Of a stretch of 49,706 nt of DNA, positions 1 through 13,408 are shown one piece after another (the stretch's first letter is position 1; every line of letters starts with the position of its first letter). The DNA comes from Gammaproteobacteria bacterium RIFCSPHIGHO2_12_FULL_45_12 (GTDB taxonomy: Bacteria; Pseudomonadota; Gammaproteobacteria; DSM-16500), in assembly GCA_001801665.1 (NCBI GenBank), contig MGYH01000015.1, positions 7,391 through 57,096 of the forward strand, in the 5' to 3' direction. A program made the position numbers and the translations under genes. A model generated the notes under the pieces. It was given only the letters and a program-made list of their open reading frames with translations. It ran no database searches and was not told the origin of the DNA.

Positions 1-466
1 CCACATGAAACCAGATGCCGGCCGCGGTGACAACGGATTGCCCCTCATTTCGGGCATTCTCCTTTCGCACTTCAGCCGTATAACTAAACCCTGGCGCAAG
101 CCACTCACCCACCGCCGTAAAAAGTAAAATCAATAAAAAGGCCGCGCAGAGCGCGCTCATGATGATTTGTCCAATGGAAAACCCTGCCGTACGCATGACT
201 GCCAATTCCCGATGTGATGACAAAATACTTAAACCCGTCATGGTTCCAAGCAAAATCAGCAACGGCGAAAACTGGTAAAGCAAACTCGGCAAACGATATA
301 GCACATAAAGGACTGCCGACAACAGGCCATAGTCACCCACGCCTAAGCTCTTCAACTCGCCCAGTAACGTCATTAAAAACACGACACCCATGACGACCAG
401 CGCCACCAATCCGGTCGCAGTCAATATCGTTTTAGAAATATGCCGCGTTAAAATTTTAATCATCAT
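1..466 (-). CDS. lptG: LPS export permease LptG, N-terminal part (truncated by window edge)
   Basis: Reverse-strand reading MIKILTRHISKTILTATGLVALVVMGVVFLMTLLGELKSLGVGDYG...SSHRELAVMRTAGFS; ATGA overlap with the lptF stop (start at 466 or 463). Confidence 0.85.
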   Translation of the reverse strand, partial: MMIKILTRHISKTILTATGLVALVVMGVVFLMTLLGELKSLGVGDYGLLSAVLYVLYRLPSLLYQFSPLLILLGTMTGLSILSSHRELAVMRTAGFSIGQIIMSALCAAFLLILLFTAVGEWLAPGFSYTAEVRKENARNEGQSVVTAAGIWFHV

Positions 467-1584
467 GCCTTACCTGAAAATTTTCGCGCATTAAGCAGCA
501 CGGCCAAACTGATCGCAAGCAACATTAAACCATGCACCCACCACATACCAAACCAGACCGGCACCACCCCCGCCTCAACAAAACGTCGTGCAAAAAACAG
601 TAGATTAATGTAAGCGATATAAATAAACACGGCAGGCAACAACATCAAATAGCGGCTTTGCCGAGGCCTAATGGCACACAAGGGCACGGCCAGCATGGCC
701 AGCAGAAAAGTGGAAATACCCACCGAGACACGCCACTGCAATTCCGCCGCGCGCTGAGGCTGCTGGTAATCTTCCAATAATGTCAGGGAGGGCAAGGTTT
801 CAGCTTCAAAATGTGTCACACGCGCATCTACTTGTGGAATACGCACGGCATATTTCTCAAATTGAATAATCTTATAATTATTTTGACCCGGTGTACCCTC
901 GTAGCGATAGCCATCCGTTGTCACAAAAAACTGCTCCCTGCCGGCTGATGCCTCCATTTGATAGCCCTGCCTCGCAGACACTAACATCCAGGTGCTTTTC
1001 TCTGGATCCTCTGGATCTGCTTTCGCTTGCGCCAGAAAGACATTGCTGGCACGCGTGCGATCACGAGAAAGTTTTTCCACATACATGACATGACTCCCGT
1101 CAGGGCTCACCTGAAATCGCCCTGGCATCAGTGTTTGTATCAAGTGCAACGTGGCTTCACCGCTCGACATGACTTGCTGGCGTTTAGCCGATATCAGCGG
1201 ATTCACAAACAACATCAAATAAAACACCACGCCTGAGACCATGACGGCAATGAGCATTGTCAGGCGCATGAGACGCCAATGGCCATAACCACACATCATT
1301 AATATGGCCATCTCATTGTCAGCATACAGCCTGCCATAAGCCAGCAACACCCCTAAATATAAAGCGAGCGGCAACAACAAGGCGAGCAAATAAGGCACTT
1401 CAAAGCTCACCAGCTCAAGCAGCACACTGCTAGGGATTTTGCCTAGGGCGACAAAATTCAAATAACGCACCAACTGCTGACTAATAAAAGCGAGCAACAG
1501 CACACTGATGACGACTAATAATGCGTTGATGACCTCACGCGCCAGATAACGGGAAATAATCACTAAAAATGGCCTTCTCAACAA
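463..1584 (-). CDS. lptF: LPS export permease LptF (YjgP/YjgQ family)
   Basis: 373-aa ORF with YjgP/YjgQ features (RYLAREVINALLVV, LYADNEMAILMMCGYG); adjacent to lptG and divergent from pepA, as commonly seen. Confidence 0.9.
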   Translation of the reverse strand: MLRRPFLVIISRYLAREVINALLVVISVLLLAFISQQLVRYLNFVALGKIPSSVLLELVSFEVPYLLALLLPLALYLGVLLAYGRLYADNEMAILMMCGYGHWRLMRLTMLIAVMVSGVVFYLMLFVNPLISAKRQQVMSSGEATLHLIQTLMPGRFQVSPDGSHVMYVEKLSRDRTRASNVFLAQAKADPEDPEKSTWMLVSARQGYQMEASAGREQFFVTTDGYRYEGTPGQNNYKIIQFEKYAVRIPQVDARVTHFEAETLPSLTLLEDYQQPQRAAELQWRVSVGISTFLLAMLAVPLCAIRPRQSRYLMLLPAVFIYIAYINLLFFARRFVEAGVVPVWFGMWWVHGLMLLAISLAVLLNARKFSGKA

Positions 1585-1684
1585 TGCCTAGGATTTGAGC
1601 TTAAGCTTACAACAATCAGGCGTCTATTTAAATTCAAAATCCCCTACAATGATTGATAAAAGCCTGGCCCTAGGTATAAACTGT

Positions 1685-1926
1685 CAGCGATTCCCGCTTT
1701 ACATGTCGCGATGGGGGATTCCAAAGGGGGAGATCGCAGTTCCCCCCTTTTTGGTGCAAGCAAAAGCGTTGCTTTTGCGCAGCATAAAAACAAGGAAGCC
1801 ATTCGCGATGGGGGATTCCAAAGGGGGAGATCGCAGTTCTCCCCCTTTTGGTGCAAGCAAAAGCGTTGCTTTTGCGCAGCATAAAAACAAGGAAGCCATT
1901 CCCGCGTTTTTTAGCGGGAATGGCTG
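1685..1926 (+). mobile_element. Family A MITE, copy A1 (with internal 97-bp tandem duplication)
   Basis: Ends CAGCGATTCCCGCT / AGCGGGAATGGCTG (inverted); flanked by exact 9-bp direct repeat ATAAACTGT (1676-1684 and 1927-1935). Homologous copies at 31167 and 43125. Confidence 0.85.
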
Positions 1927-2015
1927 ATAAACTGTTGAGCTTGAATCAAACAGAGTATCGCCGCCCCACCCTCATGTTGGGGCACACTCATTGACAAACC
2001 ACAGTAGGAGCCAGC

Positions 2016-3518
2016 ATGAAGTTTAGCGTTAAAGCCACGCAAATTGAAAAACAGTCCAAAACCTGCCTCATTGTCGGTATCCACGAAGCGGGGCAATTCA
2101 CTGAAAGTGCTAAAATCATTGATAAAGCCACTCAAGGTCATCTTAGGAACGCACTGAAACAAGGCACGTTTCAAGGTAAAATTGGTCAACTATTACCTCT
2201 CTTTCATTTGCCAGGCAGCCTGTTTGATTGCGTTTGCTTGGTTGGCGCAGGCCCCATGGACAAACTCACCCCTGCCCAGTTCCGGCAAATGGTCACCCTC
2301 ACCTTCAAAACCTTAAGTGCCACCTCCATTCAAAAAGCAAGCTGCTATTTCACTGAGCTTAAAGTGGAAGGAAAATCGCTGGCTTGGAAAGTAAAACATT
2401 GCGTGGAAGCAGCCTCGGAAGGTGTCTATTGTTTTGATTTATTCAAAACCCAAAAAAATTCTCAAAACTCACTGCGTGACATCATCCTTCATGTGGCCGA
2501 TCCTAAACAGGTTAAAATGGCGGAGACCGCCTTAAAACAAGGTCTGGCTATCGCTCAAGGCGTCATACTGACCAAAAACATGGCTAATCTGCCCAGCAAT
2601 GTCTGCACACCCACCTTTCTCGCCGCCCAGGCCAAAGCCTTAGCAAAAGATTACACGGCGATCTCAACCAACATCCTAGGTGAAAAAGAGATGCAAAAAC
2701 TGGGCATGGGCGCCATTTTAGGTGTATCACAAGGCAGCGCCGAAGAAGCCAAACTGATTTGCATGACCTATAAAGGAACAAAAACCCCAAAAGCACCCAT
2801 TGCCTTAATTGGTAAAGGCGTCACCTTTGACAGTGGCGGCAACTCTCTTAAATCACCAGACAGCATGGTCGGCATGAAATATGACATGTGCGGTGCCGCA
2901 ACCGTGCTAGGCGTGATGAAAGCGGCTGCCGAATTGAAATTACCCCTTCACTTGGTCGGCATCATTCCCGCCGTTGAGAACATGCCTGGCGGCACGGCTT
3001 ACAAACCAGAAGATATCTTAACCAGCCTCTCCGGCCAAACCATTGAAGTCATCAGCACCGATGCAGAAGGTCGTTTAATTCTGGCAGATGCCTTAACTTA
3101 CTGTACGCGCTATAAACCCTCGGCCGTCATTGATATCGCCACTTTAACGGGTGCCGTTGTCATTGCACTGGGTCATCATGCCACGGGACTCATGACCAAC
3201 CACGACCCGCTTGCCAAGGCACTGCTTCATGCCGGAACCGAAAGTCACGACCGTGCCTGGCAACTGCCGCTCTGGGAAGAATATCAGGAACAAATCAAAA
3301 GCCCTTTCGCCGACATGGCCAACACCGGCGGCCGCGCGGCCGGCACCATCACGGCGGCTTGTTTCTTGTCACGTTTTGCCAATCACCTCAACTGGGCGCA
3401 CCTTGATGTCGCTGGCACTGCCGCCATGATGGCTGGCACCAGTGAACGCATGGCAACCGGCCGACCCGTGCCCCTGTTAATGCAATATCTCATTGATCAG
3501 GCAGCAAGCAAGCAATGA
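2016..3518 (+). CDS. pepA: Leucyl aminopeptidase (M17)
   Basis: 500 aa with M17 signatures GKGVTFDSGGNSLK and NTDAEGR-like STDAEGRLILADALTY. Confidence 0.95.
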   Translation: MKFSVKATQIEKQSKTCLIVGIHEAGQFTESAKIIDKATQGHLRNALKQGTFQGKIGQLLPLFHLPGSLFDCVCLVGAGPMDKLTPAQFRQMVTLTFKTLSATSIQKASCYFTELKVEGKSLAWKVKHCVEAASEGVYCFDLFKTQKNSQNSLRDIILHVADPKQVKMAETALKQGLAIAQGVILTKNMANLPSNVCTPTFLAAQAKALAKDYTAISTNILGEKEMQKLGMGAILGVSQGSAEEAKLICMTYKGTKTPKAPIALIGKGVTFDSGGNSLKSPDSMVGMKYDMCGAATVLGVMKAAAELKLPLHLVGIIPAVENMPGGTAYKPEDILTSLSGQTIEVISTDAEGRLILADALTYCTRYKPSAVIDIATLTGAVVIALGHHATGLMTNHDPLAKALLHAGTESHDRAWQLPLWEEYQEQIKSPFADMANTGGRAAGTITAACFLSRFANHLNWAHLDVAGTAAMMAGTSERMATGRPVPLLMQYLIDQAASKQ

Positions 3519-3561
3519 GCGTGCAACCGGATATCACCTTTTATATTAAAGTTAACTCACC

Positions 3562-6327
3562 ATGACAAACTTAAACAAAGCTTATGACCCACAAACGCTT
3601 GAAAAAAAATGGTATCAACACTGGGAATCCAAAGGTTATTTTGCACCCTCTGGCACAGGCGAACCTTATTGCATCATGTTGCCCCCACCCAATGTGACAG
3701 GCAACCTGCACATGGGGCACGGCTTTGGCTTTACGCTGATTGACGTTTTAATTCGTTATCAACGCATGTCTGGGAAAAACACCTTATGGCAAGGCGGCAC
3801 CGATCATGCTGGCATCGCCACGCAAATGGTCGTGGAGCGCAAATTAACGGCACAAGGCAAAACGCGTCATGCGTTAGGCCGTGATGCCTTTGTGGAACAA
3901 ATATGGGCATGGAAACAAGAATCAGGGGACAACATCAGTCGTCAGCTACGACGACTGGGTGCCTCCATTGACTGGGATCGTGAGCGTTTCACCATGGACC
4001 CTGCCTTGTCTGAAGCCGTTCGGGAAGTGTTTATAAAGCTGCACGATGAAGGATTAATTTATCGCGGCCAGCGTCTGGTCAACTGGGATCCTGTGTTACT
4101 CACAGCCATTTCAGACCTTGAAGTCGTGAATCAGGAAGAAGAGGGGAAGATGTATCATCTGCGTTACCCACTGACAACCGGTGAAGGTTACTTGACCGTT
4201 GCAACGACTCGACCTGAAACCCTGCTGGGTGACGTTGCCATTGCGGTGCATAGAGAAGATGCGCGCTATCAACATTTAATTGGCCAGCAAGTTAAATTAC
4301 CGTTAACAGAGCGTTTGATACCCATCATTGCCGACAACTATGTCGATCCCTTATTTGGTACCGGTTGTGTCAAAATCACCCCCGCACATGACTTTAATGA
4401 TGATGCGGTGGGTAAACGTCACCACCTGGAACCCATTAATATTTTCACCCCGACCGCGCACTTAAATGAAAACGTGCCTGCCCGCTATCAAGGCATGGAC
4501 CGATTCGACGCGCGGGAACGACTGGTAAAAGAGCTGGACGCACTCGGTTTAATTGAAAAAGTTGAGAAACACAAATTAAAAATTCCACGCGGTGACCGCT
4601 CCCATGCCGTCATCGAACCCTATCTCACCTTTCAGTGGTATGTGGATGCCAAAACGCTGGCAAAGCCTGCCATGGAAGCCGTGCAAAAAGGGGATATCCG
4701 TTTTATTCCTGAAAACTGGACTAAAACGTATTTTCAATGGATGGATAACATTGAAGACTGGTGCATCAGCCGCCAATTATGGTGGGGGCATCGCATTCCT
4801 GTTTGGTATGACGATCAGGGTAATCATTATGCAGGTCAGGACGAAGCGAATGTCAGAGAACGCCATCAACTGAGCCCTGACTTAACGCTGACACAAGACA
4901 ACGATGTACTGGATACCTGGTTTTCATCGGCTCTTTGGCCTTTCGCTAGCCTCGGCTGGCCTAAGGAAAACGCCGATGTCAGCACTTTTTTCCCCACCAG
5001 CACGCTCATTACTGGCTTTGACATCATTTTTTTCTGGGTCGCCCGGATGATCATGATGAGTTTGAAATTGACAAAGAAAGTGCCTTTCAGGGAAGTTTAT
5101 ATCACGGGCTTGATACGCGATGCTGAAGGCCACAAAATGTCAAAATCAAAAGGCAATGTATTAGACCCCATTGACTTGATTGATGGCATTGACCTTGACA
5201 CGCTGACCAGAAAGCGCACCTATGGCTTGATGCAACCCGCCATGGCGAAAAAAATTCAAAAAGCCACGCAAAAAGAATTTCCTCAAGGCATTCCAAGTTA
5301 TGGCACGGATGCGTTACGCTTTACATTTTGCGCAGTGGCATCTTATACGCGTGAAATTCGTTTTGATACGAATCGACTGGGTGGCTATCGGAATTTTTGC
5401 AACAAACTTTGGAATGCTGCGCGTTATGTCATGATGAATACGACTGGCAAAGAGGCCGGATTAAAGGCAGAACCCATGACGCTTTCACTGCCAGACCGCT
5501 TTATTCAATCACGTTTGCAGCAAACCATTCAAGCGGCCCACGCGGCTTTGAAAAATTATCGCTTTGACTTGTTTGCACAAACACTTTATGAGTTTACCTG
5601 GAACGAATTTTGCGACTGGTATCTGGAATTATCCAAGCCCCTACTGACATCCAATAGCAGCTCACCTGAGATGTTGCGCGGCACACGGCACACACTGACG
5701 ACAACCCTTGAAACCTTGCTGCGTTTATTGCACCCAATCATGCCTTATATCACTGAAGAACTGTGGCAGCCCATTTCATTGCTGGCAGGCAAAACGGGTA
5801 ACAGCATCATGCAACAGCCTTATCCCGAAAGTGAAACAGAGCTGCTTGATGAAAAGGCGGATGATGACATTGAGTGGCTTAAAAATATGATTGTGGCCAT
5901 TCGCAGCATTCGCAGTGACATGAACATGGCACCTCACAAACTGCTTTCTGTCATGCTTCGCAAAGGGACACCGACCGACCACCGCCTTATCACCGAACAC
6001 GAACACCTGCTCTCCACTTTAGCCAAACTGGAAAGCATTGTCTGGCTTACGCCTGACCAACCCGCACCCGCATCCGGCACCGCCACTGCCTTTGTGGGTG
6101 AACTTGAAATAGTTATTCTCATGGAAGGACTGATTGACCAGCAAGCAGAAAGAGCGCGTTTAAATCGGGAAATCGCCAAACTCGAGAAGGATTTATCTGG
6201 CATTGAAATGAAACTCAACAATCCGCAATTTTTGGATAAAGCACCTGCGGTGGTGGTCGAAAAGGAACGTCTTCGCGAGCAGGACATTAAAAAGACCCTG
6301 GCTAAACTTCATCTTTTAAACAGATGA
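3562..6327 (+). CDS. valS: Valyl-tRNA synthetase
   Basis: 921 aa; [16 protein letters not shown] (HIGH) and [18 protein letters not shown] (KMSKS); C-terminal coiled-coil. Confidence 0.97.
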   Translation: MTNLNKAYDPQTLEKKWYQHWESKGYFAPSGTGEPYCIMLPPPNVTGNLHMGHGFGFTLIDVLIRYQRMSGKNTLWQGGTDHAGIATQMVVERKLTAQGKTRHALGRDAFVEQIWAWKQESGDNISRQLRRLGASIDWDRERFTMDPALSEAVREVFIKLHDEGLIYRGQRLVNWDPVLLTAISDLEVVNQEEEGKMYHLRYPLTTGEGYLTVATTRPETLLGDVAIAVHREDARYQHLIGQQVKLPLTERLIPIIADNYVDPLFGTGCVKITPAHDFNDDAVGKRHHLEPINIFTPTAHLNENVPARYQGMDRFDARERLVKELDALGLIEKVEKHKLKIPRGDRSHAVIEPYLTFQWYVDAKTLAKPAMEAVQKGDIRFIPENWTKTYFQWMDNIEDWCISRQLWWGHRIPVWYDDQGNHYAGQDEANVRERHQLSPDLTLTQDNDVLDTWFSSALWPFASLGWPKENADVSTFFPTSTLITGFDIIFFWVARMIMMSLKLTKKVPFREVYITGLIRDAEGHKMSKSKGNVLDPIDLIDGIDLDTLTRKRTYGLMQPAMAKKIQKATQKEFPQGIPSYGTDALRFTFCAVASYTREIRFDTNRLGGYRNFCNKLWNAARYVMMNTTGKEAGLKAEPMTLSLPDRFIQSRLQQTIQAAHAALKNYRFDLFAQTLYEFTWNEFCDWYLELSKPLLTSNSSSPEMLRGTRHTLTTTLETLLRLLHPIMPYITEELWQPISLLAGKTGNSIMQQPYPESETELLDEKADDDIEWLKNMIVAIRSIRSDMNMAPHKLLSVMLRKGTPTDHRLITEHEHLLSTLAKLESIVWLTPDQPAPASGTATAFVGELEIVILMEGLIDQQAERARLNREIAKLEKDLSGIEMKLNNPQFLDKAPAVVVEKERLREQDIKKTLAKLHLLNR

Positions 6328-7406
6328 GGTGTTTTCATCTTTAACTCACTGCGTAACGCCTTGCCTTGCGCTTGTTTTTGTTTGATATAATCCTTGTAAA
6401 CGGCTCTCAGTGTCAGACCAGGCAAGGGGCCGGGAAAAGACCGCAACGCACGATTCAAGGAGCCGTCTAAATCCACAAAAAAATGAGCCCCCGGCAGCGA
6501 TTTTGCTGGCCGCCGAAAGGCAAAATAAGATGAATGATCTGCCAACACACAGCCCGAGCGTGGAAAATTTTTCTGAATTCCCTGTGCATGTGGTCGTAAA
6601 TAACCGGTGCCAAAACACGCTGCCAGCCATTCTTCTACGCGTATAGACCAAAATGAATAGTGATGCCATTTGGCAAACATGTACATATTTTCCCCGTATA
6701 ACTTTAATGCTTCCACATAAATCTTGGCATCAAACACCAGACCAATCTGATGTTCCGGCTTGGGTTTGACATAATCATATAACGCATGCAGCGCTTGTCG
6801 GGTTTGTTCATTCATCAAATCAAGGTTCGCTGCACGAATCACTTTATCTTCAATAATAGCCGCTAATACCTTTCTTAATAGTTTAACTGCCTTCGCCAAA
6901 TTCCATTGATATTTTTTAATTTTTTTATCCGGAAAAATCTCAAGAAACTGCTTTATCATTTCATCATCCGACATATGTTTTCCCACTTCGGCCGCTTCCT
7001 CAAACTCTTCATTCATCAGGAGGATTTGCCAGAAAGTGCAATCCACATATTTATATCGGCCGGGGTTTTGAGAGACGGGAATGGCCACGGGTGCCTTGTC
7101 TTCTGCATAGGTGCAGTTAGGATGATAAACCGTGCCATAACAACGTAAGAGGAATGGGTCTTTTTGCCAGATTGCCTGAGCCGCTTCCAGTTCTCCGAGT
7201 GCGCCATGGCTCAATAATTTTCTTAATGGATGGTCTTCATGCTTTAGGATGACACGCTTGGCGGGTGAAAATAATCGCGGTGACGCCCTGAACAAGTTAA
7301 AACTGTCCTTGCCATTTAGGCACGCCTGGCAAAGATCCATTTTCAGTTCATCGATCATGGCGGCGATTGATTCGGGTGAATTATCTTCAGACTTTTCTGG
7401 ATCCAT
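6309..7406 (-). CDS. Hypothetical protein, 365 aa; possible secreted effector-type protein
   Basis: Long ORF convergent with valS (19-bp 3' overlap). The segment [48 protein letters not shown] resembles helical repeat modules seen in Legionella proteins (recollection, not searched). Confidence 0.65.
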   Translation of the reverse strand: MDPEKSEDNSPESIAAMIDELKMDLCQACLNGKDSFNLFRASPRLFSPAKRVILKHEDHPLRKLLSHGALGELEAAQAIWQKDPFLLRCYGTVYHPNCTYAEDKAPVAIPVSQNPGRYKYVDCTFWQILLMNEEFEEAAEVGKHMSDDEMIKQFLEIFPDKKIKKYQWNLAKAVKLLRKVLAAIIEDKVIRAANLDLMNEQTRQALHALYDYVKPKPEHQIGLVFDAKIYVEALKLYGENMYMFAKWHHYSFWSIRVEEWLAACFGTGYLRPHAQGIQKNFPRSGCVLADHSSYFAFRRPAKSLPGAHFFVDLDGSLNRALRSFPGPLPGLTLRAVYKDYIKQKQAQGKALRSELKMKTPHLFKR

Positions 7407-7455
7407 GAATATCCCTCGCGTTCACAAGCCATAGGGCATCAGGCGAACAGGGTGA

Positions 7456-7857
7456 CTACCAATGTCGATGCAGTCGCAAATATTGCTCGAGGATTCCGTT
7501 CACCTGAGCCACAAACTGCGGGCTGCGATTCCCCTTGTCCAGTTGATTCAAAACAGCCTGAATAGCATCTATCACACGCATGAAACTATTTTTATCTGGA
7601 ATGAGGAGGTTATCAAGACGAGGCAGCCCTACCCTATCCACAGACAACAAGTTTTGCTTGGACAAGATCGCATCCACGTCCACTTCCAATTTTGCATATT
7701 GATAAATATATTTCAAGATTTTCCGCATGTCGGTGTGCAGTTCCCTGATGGCCAACACCTGGTCCATTTCAGTTTGGAGGTATTGATTCATGAAATTAAC
7801 CAACTGGTTAAGCGTTTCTTCTGCAACAGACTGGTGACGGGCATCCATAAGGCGCAC
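7456..7857 (-). CDS. Hypothetical helical protein, 133 aa
   Basis: Intact ORF co-directional with the kdsA and 365-aa ORFs. The opposing-strand ORF 7462..7980 looks less protein-like. Confidence 0.55.
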   Translation of the reverse strand: MRLMDARHQSVAEETLNQLVNFMNQYLQTEMDQVLAIRELHTDMRKILKYIYQYAKLEVDVDAILSKQNLLSVDRVGLPRLDNLLIPDKNSFMRVIDAIQAVLNQLDKGNRSPQFVAQVNGILEQYLRLHRHW

Positions 7858-7981
7858 CTCATTTCAGGGGATGGCTTGCGATGCTTCCATTATAGCAATT
7901 TATGGGGCGGGCGAGTACGAAAACAGCCTCTTTCTTACCCGCGAAGCTGCTATATCATGAAGTTAGACGCACCGGCATGAC

Positions 7982-10464
<2,483 letters not shown>

Positions 10465-10728
10465 TTATCTTGATTATTATTAATGAAGTGTCTGGCAAGA
10501 ACTTTAACAAAACTAGGCAAATCCTGCAAGGTATCAGGGTGACCCTAAGCATGGGGCCATATTGCATAAAAAACGATCTATTTCTACTTAAAAGCACTCA
10601 ACCATCTGAGAGACGCACCCGATTCCCGACCCGACCGAATCAGCAGTATCACTTGACTCCATAGCCATATCATTTTACGCTGTTTAAAGTTTGTTTATTG
10701 ATTCCACTGTCCATTTAGGAGATATACC

Positions 10729-10950
10729 ATGTGCTTAAGGATTTTCGTCGCTCTTATCGTGTTGATTGCGATTGCTGTCGGTGTATTCGCGCTGGTTCTG
10801 CCGCGTGACCAGTTAGTACGCCTGATTATCTTCCGTGATTTCTTTGATGTCACCTTACCCATCTTAGCTTTCGGTGCCTTGGTAAAATATCTCTGCACTT
10901 GCTGCTCGAAATATAGCTGTCACTGCTGCAGCTCAAAATCCTGCTCATAA
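10729..10950 (+). CDS. Small membrane protein with Cys-rich C-terminus, 73 aa
   Basis: RBS-like TAGGAGATATACC before ATG; hydrophobic N-terminal helix; tail CTCCSKYSCHCCSSKSCS; strong terminator directly downstream. Confidence 0.7.
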   Translation: MCLRIFVALIVLIAIAVGVFALVLPRDQLVRLIIFRDFFDVTLPILAFGALVKYLCTCCSKYSCHCCSSKSCS

Positions 10951-10965
10951 GCAACTGGCACACCC

Positions 10966-11004
10966 TTTCCCGCGTCTCCTTGAAAAGGCGCGGGAAATTT
11001 TTTT
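10966..11004 (+). terminator. Intrinsic terminator of the 73-aa gene
   Basis: Hairpin TTTCCCGCG ... CGCGGGAAA followed by a T-run. Confidence 0.8.
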
Positions 11005-11010
11005 GATGGC

Positions 11011-12309
11011 TCACTGCCATTCAAGCGTCAGTCCCGCTTCGCCTGTTTTCGCCTCATAAGCGCGATCCATGAAATAACCCACCACGGACACCAGTCGATC
11101 ACCCACATAGACTAATGGCACACCATCACGCTCCCACGGCGGCACACCCCACTGCTGACAACGCTTGTTGAAAGTGGCGCGGCCCACACCCGGCACTTCC
11201 ACCCATTCACCCCCCTTGCGGAAACGAATGCACACTTCAGCCAAACTCGCGCTAAGGCCACTGCCCATTGTACGCGTTGCCTTTAAGACACCCTGACCAG
11301 ACAAAACCAAAGGGGCTTTCATGTCCCAGACAAGTGGTGCTAAGGGCATCACGGGTGCCCGCATCCAGAGTAAACAAAGATCGTCCCGATAGCGGCGAAC
11401 GACAGCCCCTGACCACGCCACACAAGGCATCTTGTCATTCCGTGCCCTTAACACACAGGCATCTATGGTTTGAAGCTTTTTGGCGCTCGGCAAGGGAAAG
11501 GCCAGCGACTGAATCCAGGTTCGCAGTGCCAAACGCCGCTGATCAGATGGCAACTGTAATAACTTGACGACAGACAAACTATCAGCCCTGCTGCCTTTAA
11601 GCGCCGCGCATGAGATATTCGCCTCCAGTAATCCCTGCGCTTCCGCGCAGAATGACGCGCTGCGGGCAATGGTTGGGACAATGGCTGGCCAGCGGCTGGC
11701 CAGCAAGGGTAACACGTGATGGCGTATAAAATTACGAGCATGTGCTACATTGGCATTGGACGTATCATCCACCCAGTGCAGCCGCTTTTCCCGTGCGTAA
11801 CACGACAGGGCAGCTTGTGAAAACAACAGCAAAGGACGTGCATGATCACCCGATGCAAACGGCTTGATCCGAGGCATGGCTGACAACCCTTTGGGGCCTG
11901 CGCCACGACATAACTGTAATAACAACGTTTCCGCCTGATCATCCTGATGATGCGCCGTGAACAGCACATCGCCCACCGCCATTCGCCGAGCAAACACGGC
12001 ATAACGCTGCTCGCGTGCGAGTGCCTCAAGGCTCTCGCCGGAACGAAGAGATAATTGTAAGGCATGCTGTTCCAGAGGCATCGCTAATTCCGTGCAAATT
12101 TGCCTAGCATGCAAGGCCCACTCTGCCGCCAGAGGATGCAAGCCATGATTCACATGGATGGCGCGAAAGGAAATCGCTAGCGTGTCACGCAAGCAATGAC
12201 ACAAATGCAGCAACACATGTGAATCCACGCCGCCACTATAGGCAATCCAGTAGGTGCGATCCAATCCCTGGGCCACACACACCTTGCGAACGGCCGCAAG
12301 CAAGCTCAT
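11011..12309 (-). CDS. tilS: tRNA(Ile)-lysidine synthase
   Basis: 432 aa; PP-loop [35 protein letters not shown]. Confidence 0.93.
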   Translation of the reverse strand: MSLLAAVRKVCVAQGLDRTYWIAYSGGVDSHVLLHLCHCLRDTLAISFRAIHVNHGLHPLAAEWALHARQICTELAMPLEQHALQLSLRSGESLEALAREQRYAVFARRMAVGDVLFTAHHQDDQAETLLLQLCRGAGPKGLSAMPRIKPFASGDHARPLLLFSQAALSCYAREKRLHWVDDTSNANVAHARNFIRHHVLPLLASRWPAIVPTIARSASFCAEAQGLLEANISCAALKGSRADSLSVVKLLQLPSDQRRLALRTWIQSLAFPLPSAKKLQTIDACVLRARNDKMPCVAWSGAVVRRYRDDLCLLWMRAPVMPLAPLVWDMKAPLVLSGQGVLKATRTMGSGLSASLAEVCIRFRKGGEWVEVPGVGRATFNKRCQQWGVPPWERDGVPLVYVGDRLVSVVGYFMDRAYEAKTGEAGLTLEWQ

Positions 12310-13259
12310 GCATGCGAACCATAAGCCATAATACGTTGATAACGCTGTTCGAGTAATGTCCTGACAGGCAATGCTTGCAATGCCGTTAACTGACGCAGCA
12401 ATTCAGCTTTTAAGTTTTGCGCGGTCAAATCATATTGACGATGCGCCCCACCCAGTGGCTCAGGAATCACGCCGTCGACCAACTTAAGTTGATAAATTCG
12501 TTCGGCGGTCAAATTCATCGCTTCTGCTGCCTGTGATGCTTTTTCCGCGCTCTTCCACAAAATGGACGCACAACCTTCCGGAGAAATGACGGAATAAATG
12601 GAATATTGCAGCATCAAGACACGGTCACCCACCCCAATGGCGAGCGCGCCACCGGATCCACCCTCACCAATAATGGTACAAATGATGGGTGTTTTTAACC
12701 GTGCCAACACAAATAAATTACGCGCAATGGCCTCGCTCTGATTGCGCTCTTCCGCGCCAATGCCAGGGTAGGCGCCGGGCGTATCAATAAAGGTGATAAT
12801 GGGTAAGTTAAAGCGTTCGGCCAATTTCATTAACCGCAGCGCCTTGCGGTAATCTTCCGGACTGGGCATGCCAAAATTCCGTTCAATTTTTTCCTGTGTT
12901 TTACGCCCTTTTTCATGCCCCATCACCAGCACAGGGATGTCCGCAAGACGCGCAATGCCCGCAATAATGGAGGCACCCGCAGACAACATTCTGTCACCGG
13001 AGAGCTCATCAAATTCAGTAAAGATGCGATTAATCAGGTCAAGAGTATGCGGTCGCTGGGGATGCCGCGCCAACTGGGTGACCTGCCAGGCGGTAAGATT
13101 AGAAAAAGTCTCTTTTATCAATTGGTTACACTTCACTTCTAAACGTTCAATTTCCTCGCTTAAATTCACATCGGCATCCGTGCCCACCATCCGCAGTTCT
13201 TGGATTTTAGCCTCTAACTCCGCAATGGGCCGCTCAAAATCGAGAAAATTAATGTTCAT
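12306..13259 (-). CDS. accA: Acetyl-CoA carboxylase carboxyltransferase subunit alpha
   Basis: [22 protein letters not shown] start; [17 protein letters not shown]. Start moved inward from the ORF start at 13295. Confidence 0.95.
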   Translation of the reverse strand: MNINFLDFERPIAELEAKIQELRMVGTDADVNLSEEIERLEVKCNQLIKETFSNLTAWQVTQLARHPQRPHTLDLINRIFTEFDELSGDRMLSAGASIIAGIARLADIPVLVMGHEKGRKTQEKIERNFGMPSPEDYRKALRLMKLAERFNLPIITFIDTPGAYPGIGAEERNQSEAIARNLFVLARLKTPIICTIIGEGGSGGALAIGVGDRVLMLQYSIYSVISPEGCASILWKSAEKASQAAEAMNLTAERIYQLKLVDGVIPEPLGGAHRQYDLTAQNLKAELLRQLTALQALPVRTLLEQRYQRIMAYGSHA

Positions 13260-13408
13260 TTTTACCTCAGATCTTCCGCAAAAAAGAAATATCATACCTA
13301 ATTATGGTTATTTTAAATATATCATAACATGACAGGTTGCGGGCCTGAATAATTCCATAGAAAATCCACACCACCACTGTTAATGTATAGACGCCTACAG
13401 GTCTTGAG

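Noticed and set aside
1595-1927. 110-aa + ORF and several - ORFs (1644..1899) with repeated peptide blocks
   Set aside because: All lie inside MITE A1 and its 97-bp duplication; similar peptides recur in A2 and A3, so this is repeat-derived spurious coding.
3520-3561. Absence of holC between pepA and valS as an anomaly
   Set aside because: The gene order varies in gammaproteobacteria and absence here is not informative by itself.
7462-7980. 172-aa + strand ORF opposite the 133-aa gene
   Set aside because: Antisense; the minus-strand protein is more plausible and co-directional with neighbours.
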